The notes below the pieces were generated by a model that saw only the letters and a program-made list of their open reading frames with translations, was not told where the DNA came from and did no database searches. Shown here piece after piece: positions 34,707-40,621 of a DNA stretch of 40,621 nt. Source of the stretch: Saccoglossus kowalevskii (taxonomy: Eukaryota > Hemichordata > Enteropneusta > Harrimaniidae); contig NW_003135334.1 of NCBI RefSeq assembly GCF_000003605.2, positions 210,958 to 251,578 of the forward strand, in the 5' to 3' direction. Made by a program: the position numbers and the translations under genes. How positions within the stretch are numbered: the stretch's first letter is position 1; each line of letters opens with the position of its first letter.

Positions 34707-34823
34707 GATTTGTTGTCTGCCCTCGGGCTCTTGGTCATGACCATGATATTGATGATGCCCTCGCCTTCAGTCGTGGCATCATCAAATTTATGGTCATTAC
34801 CACCACCCCTTGGGCAACAAATC
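34707..34823. mobile_element. 117-bp foldback (palindromic) element
   Basis: The left arm 34707-34759 and the right arm 34775-34823 are imperfect inverted copies around a 15-base loop containing CTCGCCTTCAGTCG. Perfect inner pairs are TTGATGATGCC/GGCATCATCAA (11 bp) and ATGACCAT/ATGGTCAT. The outer arms pair GATTTGTTG with CAACAAATC and GCCCTCGGG with a CCCTTGGGC-like partner. Short palindromes with CCCTCGCCTTC-type loops recur in marine invertebrate genomes as MITE-like repeats. The frames that cross it on both strands are artefacts of the palindrome. Confidence 0.75.
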
Positions 34824-34871
34824 ATTCAGTGTTATTATTTAATTATTCAATGTCATGTGACTGAGTAATAT

Positions 34872-36139
34872 GAAAATATATATTGACACAAACCATACTC
34901 ATTAGATATATGTGTAATTAGACACAGTATTTTGTACATGTCATATAAGAGAATATATATTGACACAAACCGTACTCTTTGGATATATGTGTAATTAGAC
35001 ACAGTGTTTTGTACATGTCATATAAGAGAATATATATTGACACAAACCGTACTCTTTGGATATATGTGTAATTAGACACAGTGTTTTCTACATGTCATGT
35101 AAGAGAATATATATTGACACAAATCATACTCTTTGGATATATGTGTAATTAGACACAGTGTTTTGTACATGTCATATATGAGAATATATATTGACACAAA
35201 CCATACTCAGTGGATATATGTGTAATTAGACTCAATGTTTTGTACATGTCATATAAGAGAATATATATTGACACAAACCACACTCATTAGATATATGTGT
35301 AATTAGACACAGTGTTTTGTACATGTCATATATGAGAATATATATTGACACAAACCATACTCATTGAATATATGTGTAATTAGACTCAGTGTTTTGTACA
35401 TGTCATATATGAGAATATATATTGACACAAACCGTACTCTTTGGATATATGTGTAATTAGACACAGTGTTTTCTACATGTCATGTAAGAGAATATATATT
35501 GACACAAATCATACTCAGTGGATATATGTGTAATTAGACACAGTGTTTTGTACATGTCATATATGAGAATATATATTGACACAAACCATACTCATTGAAT
35601 ATATGTGTAATTAGACTCAGTGTTTTGTACATGTCATATATGAGAATATATATTGACACAAACCGTACTCTTTGGATATATGTGTAATTAGACACAGTGT
35701 TTTCTATATGTCATGTAAGAGAATATATATTGACACAAATCATACTCAGTGGATATATGTGTAATTAGACACAGTGTTTTCTATATGTCATGTAAGAGAA
35801 TATATATTGACACAAATCATACTCAGTGGATATATGTGTAATTAGACTCAGTGTTTTGTACATGTCATATATGAGAATATATATTGACACAAACCATACT
35901 CATTGAATATATGTGTAATTAGACTCAGTGTTTTGTACATGTCATATATGAGAATATATATTGACACAAATCATACTCTTTGGATATATGTGTAATTAGA
36001 CTCAGTGTTTTGTACATGTCATATATGAGAATATATATTGACACAAACCATACTCAGTGGATATATGTGTAATTAGACTCAGTTTTTAGCACTTGTCATA
36101 TATGAGAATATATATTGACACAAACCACACTCATTGGAT
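34872..36139. repeat. 77-bp satellite, 16 full copies plus a partial, no indels
   Basis: Each unit opens GAGAATATATATTGACACAA and closes TTTTGTACATGTCATATA. Unit starts fall exactly every 77 bp (34872, 34949, 35026 ... 36104). Diagnostic variants define types: A has CATTGAAT with ACTCAG; B has GTACTCTTTGG with TTCTA.ATGTCATGTAA; C has ATCATACTCAGTGG. The order A-B-C at 35334-35564 recurs at 35565-35795, a 231-bp higher-order repeat. The last full copy (36027) and the partial (36104-36139) are more diverged. There is no coding potential. The upstream border sits about 50 bp after the foldback at 34707-34823. Confidence 0.95.
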
Positions 36140-36711
36140 ATATATCCATATCATTCCCTATTTTTAATATAGATGACAGTTTTGAGACACAAACCTCGAG
36201 AGGGCGCTATCCTGACAAGTGTTAAAATATTTTATTTTAAAATCAAATACGGAGGAAAAGGTCACGTGATTGTTTCCGTTTTATCCATAAATAGTAATGC
36301 GACACTAAAAAGCAAAATAGTTAGACAATCAGAATGGATTTAAAATGGCAACTTATAAACTCAATTTCAATCAAATATGGCTGCTGAACCAGTTAAAGCG
36401 GGAAAGTCGGGGAACTTTGGTGAAACAACACTAATGGGCAACGCGTTTTTTTCGACCAAGTTGGCGTGGTACTGACTGATCACTTTTTGAAAAACAAGTG
36501 CTCAAATTTATTGCCGGAAATGCAATATTGCGGCCAAACCACAGAACTAATCAAAATTATTTAATTTTTCTCCCAAGAAGCTTTGGCCAAAGATACTTCA
36601 ATATGGCGACCAAATTAAGACTACTTTCTTTTTAGAAGAAATCTAAGATGGTCGGTTGCCAAACCGCGTGACCAATCATAAAATGCAGTTCAAATATTGA
36701 TACACTTTATA
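36140..36711. repeat. degenerate ATGGC/CCAAACC repeats
   Basis: Several worn phrases recur: ATATGGCTGCTGAACC (about 36375), TTGGCGTGG...GACTGATCA (about 36461), ATTGCGGCCAAACC (about 36526), ATATGGCGACCAAA (about 36601) and AGATGGTCGGTTGCCAAACC...GACCAATCA (about 36646). They look like decayed copies of one ATGGCGGCCAAACCNCNTGACCAATCA-like unit. A TCACGTGA octamer lies at 36262-36269, and a perfect GGATATATATCC palindrome at about 36136-36147 closes the satellite. No gene was seen. Confidence 0.4.
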
Positions 36712-36870
36712 CTTAAAGCGCGACAGTCGTCGGGCTGCGCATGTGTGACATTTGTGTTGATAAACACTGATTTTCCCACAATCCAATGCGTTCTTTTAAT
36801 GGAAATCACAAGTATGAGGTTTGACTTGGACGCGACTTGCACTAATTACCACCGGTGACTCCTTCGATAC
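36712..36870. mobile_element. possible third AGTCGTCG-family element
   Basis: The left end TTAAAGCGCGACAGTCGTCG (36713-36732) resembles the minus-strand end near 31064-31042 (TTAAAGCG, four changed bases, then AGTCGTC). About 120 bp on, CCGGTGACTCCTTCGAT (about 36852-36868), read on the minus strand, gives a related end (GAAGGAGT...CACC). The borders are approximate and no target duplication was found. Confidence 0.35.
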
Positions 36871-38479
36871 CTTACATTCACCTAAAAATACCTAATTAAT
36901 GTTTCGTAACGTCTCTGTTTGTACTCGTTGATCTGCGCAACAGTCAAAGTCGCCCATATATATCGCGCCACGTGGCGTGACGATTACTGCCCTATAAACG
37001 CAACATTTCAAAGTTCAGATCAATGTGTGATTTTCAAACGTTTTTTTGCTGTTTTTCTGGTCGAATCTTGGCGCCCAAGGTCATGTGACCACTGAAGATT
37101 TTTTGAATGGTGTGATCCTAAATAAACTTCCAATCATAGTACCGTAATGATTATTTCAAAATTGTTCACCTTTGGTAACATACGTGAACTCCAAGAAACA
37201 CATGTGCAATGTAAACAACTATGTCAATGTACCTGTCATAATATTTGAAGTGAGAATTTAATAATACTAAACTAGGAATTTTTAATCGTGCTTGGAGGTA
37301 TTTTAACCTAATTTATTTTAACCTTGTAAGTAGCATAGGAAATGTGTTAACATATTTTATATAATTACGCATTGTTAGACGCGATGGGAAAGTCGATTTA
37401 ACATCCCAAGCCCATATGTGCGAATGAAATGGACACACTAAGAGTTGCATGTATACATTGTTTTTTTAAAAAATAATTGTACAGACTGGTAAATGAAATT
37501 TGGTGATGTTGAGTTGTATTTTGCATGTCTTTCTCTTATTCAACTTTTCGGACTGATTTTTGAAAACCCCGTGAGTTCCTTCATGTTGATTATTTCAGAC
37601 ATTTCAGTGTAGGCGAAGTATTTGCAATACATCGTGACATTTTTTAAGGTTTCATTAAGTTTTTGAAAATGTTGTAAGTACAGAATAAGACGAGAACTTA
37701 AGGTATTGATTTACAAGATTACCAGAGTTGTCGATTAATGTGTTGTTTTTAAAATTATAGTTATTGCACATTGCAATTTAAAATATATTGAGAGTTGAGA
37801 CCCATTTTTAAAGTATTTAAAAGCCATCCATGTATGATTCAAGTATGATTAATTGCAGAACGTCTAGTAACTAATCTGTTTAAAAGCGCATAGTTTTTTT
37901 CGGTTGACACAAATTGAGTATTTAGTAATAGAGAGTCGATGTTAAAAGATGATATTAAGTTGTGTAATGAGTACGAAAGGGACATTACAGCGAGTAAACG
38001 ATAAGATAATTTACGAATAAGAAAAGTTTTAGATGAAAATTAGTTACTTATTTTGGGAGCTGATAATTGCGTAGACATGAACTTGAAAAAAAGGTCGAAA
38101 CACTACAACGTATGCTGTGCAATGTATATTTATCGCAGCATAACGAGTGGACTAGGCTATATCGGTTCTAAGTATGATAATAAATCCACTTGTTGTAATG
38201 ATACATTAATGACATTATAACCCTATTTGATATCTTTTCCCGTTTTCGTAACAAGATAAAAACTGTTTTAATTACTATTACAATTGATAGTTTCATCCGT
38301 TTATCGCATTTATCAGCGATGGTGGTGGTATATGTGTGTGGATGTGATTGCACGAGTGAAGGAACTGTTTTCCCATGATTCAGTATTTCCCAATGTCCGT
38401 AGCACATTTATAACAAATTTACATAACAATGATGACGCAATCAGTACACACTGTGACGTCGTGGCGAAGTTGAATCAAC
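36871..38479. other. gene-free interval
   Basis: No supported gene. CGCCACGTGGCG at 36966-36977 is a perfect 12-bp G-box-type palindrome. The rest is AT-rich with short chance frames. Confidence 0.55.
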
Positions 38480-38644
38480 GTCAATAATAGTGGCCAGGGG
38501 GCCATGGCCTCTCCCAAACGCATGACGATTCATATCATCTGGATTACGCATAGCTTCTCTGCGATTCACGCTCCGTATATTTTAAGCGAAGCTTGGACCC
38601 CCCCCCCCCCAATACATTTTGCTGGATCCGCCACTGGTCAATAA
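38480..38644. mobile_element. 149-bp hAT-type MITE with exact 8-bp target-site duplication
   Basis: GTCAATAA at 38480-38487 is repeated at 38637-38644. The element between them (38488-38636) starts TAGTGGC and ends GCCACTG, so its 7-base termini are inverted repeats except for the first base. Ends of the form CAGTGGCGGATCC and 8-bp target duplications are the established signature of hAT transposons. A 13-base C run lies near the right end. No transposase frame remains, so it would need a transposase supplied in trans. The 79-codon frame starting at 38619 begins inside the right terminus and is not a gene. Confidence 0.8.
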
Positions 38645-40472
38645 ATTCACCATACTGATTGAAGACTGGATAAAACGGTCACTAACACTTGATAAACACA
38701 TACATTACAAGCACATTACCTCGTGGGCCTATTTAGTTTGTAAAATTGCTATCATACATTTTATGACTACAAGTTGGCCTCTGCTTTCGCGTTGCATTGC
38801 ATCTTGGGATGAAACGGTAAGCTGTCTTTTGACAAAGATTAATCAGCTCCTTGAGTGAAATCTATTCGACTGATCTAAAAAATATAAATCTAATGATGTA
38901 ATTACATTGGATGAAAACATTTAGCTAATATTACAGTCCACCCCTACAGCTACAGCTCCAAATATGGCCGATATACTAATTTCTTGCTAGGAGTACGCAT
39001 ATTTACGTCATGTTTGGCAGTCAAGTCGATTATCCAGTATCATAACAGATTAATCAGCGCGAGTTGTCGGACATTTGTCATGAAAGTTGTTTCTCAATAT
39101 TTATACAGTGAAAGGCGCAAAGCAAAAAATCGTGAAAGCCGATAACTAGCTTTCATGATTCACATTCAAACATTTCAAGACATCGTCTGCGCTCATAATG
39201 CGCGCGCATGTCTTCACGTGACATCGAATGACATAGCATCTGCTACCGCCAACATATTCAAAATGAAGACTTTGCTGATAGGATATGTTCTTTCTCATTG
39301 ATATTAACTGGAACTAACGTTGATGTCACAATACCATTTCCGGATTGGTCAGTTTGAATTCTAACATCTATTTTGATTTCTAGAAAATGTATAAATCTTT
39401 TGTAACGACCATAGCTTCACGACCTTTGCATGTAACATGAGAATGGTGCAACGATTATAACATGGTTTTAAATATTTTATATATTTTTCGGAAATGACAT
39501 TTTAAAGTCTTATTTCTTTTCTCGATGCGTAATAATTTCGCTGACAATTATTGAGTTCTATCTTTAAATTGTGGTCAAATTGTTTAAATTCAGCTTTGGT
39601 ACATAACGTGAACGTTATTTTTTATGAACTGCTGCACTGTTAAAATGTTAATGAAAAACGCAATCATAATACTCTATTCCTCGTGAACTGTATCACGAAA
39701 ATTAGTGAAATCTGCATTTTTAAATATTGTTTTTACATAATTTTTCACCTGAAATTTTATTTATTTAGTTTTATGTCGTTTACTAACACGTTTGGACTTT
39801 TTTTAACACGTTGGTGAACTTGGTTGCGACATGTTTCACAATTTCGAGTTTTCAACTACATTATTTGATATAAAAACAACATGTGTACAATTTTCATGCA
39901 GCTTCGCCAACTTCCATATCACTCAATTGAAAACAGCATGTAAAATTGTGCAAAGTAATGTGAATATTGCTTGGAAATATGACTGATATTATTGCCATAC
40001 CAAATCACGTCATTGAAAGCTCGGAAAAGTGAATAAAAGACTCACAAATGCATATTATACTAGCGGACTGTCATACGAAACATATGGATGCAAGGTCGTG
40101 GTTAACTCCATAGTCATTCAACTTTAAAATATAGCTTTAAAGCAATGAGGTTGTTCTGAGCTATTGATCGTGGTTGTAAATGGAAATTTGATTGTTTTCT
40201 GGTGCCCATTTATATTTCAGTTTTACTGCGCTGAAATTGACCATGAACACGTCTCTACCAGATAGAAATCAACTTTAAAATGACGTCATAGCTTCAGGAA
40301 AGGATAGTATTGTATCTCTGGATAACACGTGGACTAATCAGTATTTGGTATGATGGTTTGTGTCAAACTACTGTAACTACAATAGATTCTGAAGAAAGTC
40401 TATCGACATCAATGCCCAGTCTGCATTTGCTATATTGTGTTGTTCATCCCCTATATTATGTGCTTTATTCTT
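38645..40472. other. gene-free interval
   Basis: No supported gene. It contains TCACGTGA at 39214-39221 and a CRE palindrome TGACGTCA at 40281-40288. Confidence 0.55.
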
Positions 40473-40621
40473 TACTATTACATTACGTTTTATATTCGTT
40501 ATATCACGTTACATATTCGTTTTACCATGTAACATTTTCGTCACATCACGTTACGAATCCGTTATATCACGCTACATACTCGTCACATGACGTTACATAT
40601 TCGTTATATCACGTTACATAT
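40473..40621. repeat. 21-bp tandem repeat, cut by the window end
   Basis: Six clear 21-bp units start at 40494, 40515, 40536, 40557, 40578 and 40599; they are built on ATTCGTTATATCACGTTACA plus T. A more diverged unit precedes them. Units alternate between CGTTATATCACG and CGTCACATCACG/CGTCACATGACG forms. The array continues past the last base, so its size is unknown. Confidence 0.9.

Noticed and set aside
34599-34868. Overlapping forward and minus ORFs of 66-89 codons
   Set aside because: They span the 117-bp palindrome, which produces mirrored open frames on both strands.
34872-36139. CRISPR-like regular array
   Set aside because: The units are directly adjacent with no unique spacers, and the surrounding DNA is eukaryotic in character.
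38619-38858. 79-codon ORF
   Set aside because: Its start lies in the right terminus of the hAT MITE and the remainder has no recognisable protein similarity.

Overview
The window looks like nuclear DNA of an animal, most likely a marine invertebrate such as a mollusc or another lophotrochozoan. The host call is an inference from style: AT-rich sequence (about 36% G+C by eye), almost no long open frames, several minisatellites, decayed metazoan-type transposons, and short candidate exons with GT/AG borders. There is no prokaryotic gene organisation, no ribosome-binding-site/ORF pairing, no operon, no rRNA and no convincing tRNA. Every ORF of about 300 codons or more lies inside one tandem repeat and is an artefact.

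Layout. 1-262: a 22-bp tandem array cut by the window edge. 2204-2970: a minisatellite with a 31+31 bp (62-bp) dimeric unit and decaying flanks. About 10.16-10.40 kb: an open frame that resembles the end of a laminin-G/concanavalin-like domain and runs into a consensus splice donor. 11877-12242: a 5'-truncated LINE tail with the last codons of its ORF2-like protein, an AATAAA-ATTATT tail and an 8-bp target-site duplication. 17177-17308 and 17665-17805: two candidate internal exons on the + strand with compatible phase (0/0). 19460-19880: a promoter-like or LTR-like stretch with a complete heat-shock element, two further half-palindromes and a TATA box. 20.53-20.72 kb: a hAT-like relic. 25724-26664: an 18-bp satellite open in all three forward frames.

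29-37 kb is a nest of small repeats and nonautonomous elements. It holds a LINE ORF1-like relic, a MITE family with AGTCGTCG-type ends, a cluster of inverted units ending in TGTAATCAGCGAAAC (32.6-33.35 kb), a 117-bp foldback hairpin (34707-34823), a 16-copy 77-bp satellite with higher-order structure (34872-36139), and a dispersed AAGATGGCG repeat. At 38480-38644 there is a short hAT-type MITE with an exact 8-bp target-site duplication. The window ends inside a 21-bp array (40473-40621).

No complete gene can be assembled. If the + strand exon candidates are real, much of the window is intron or flanking sequence of one or more genes with widely spaced short exons. The most unusual structures are the nested inverted-unit cluster at 32.6-33.35 kb, the foldback at 34.7 kb with the adjoining 77-bp satellite, and the heat-shock-element promoter/LTR candidate. 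All calls were made by eye, without database searches.
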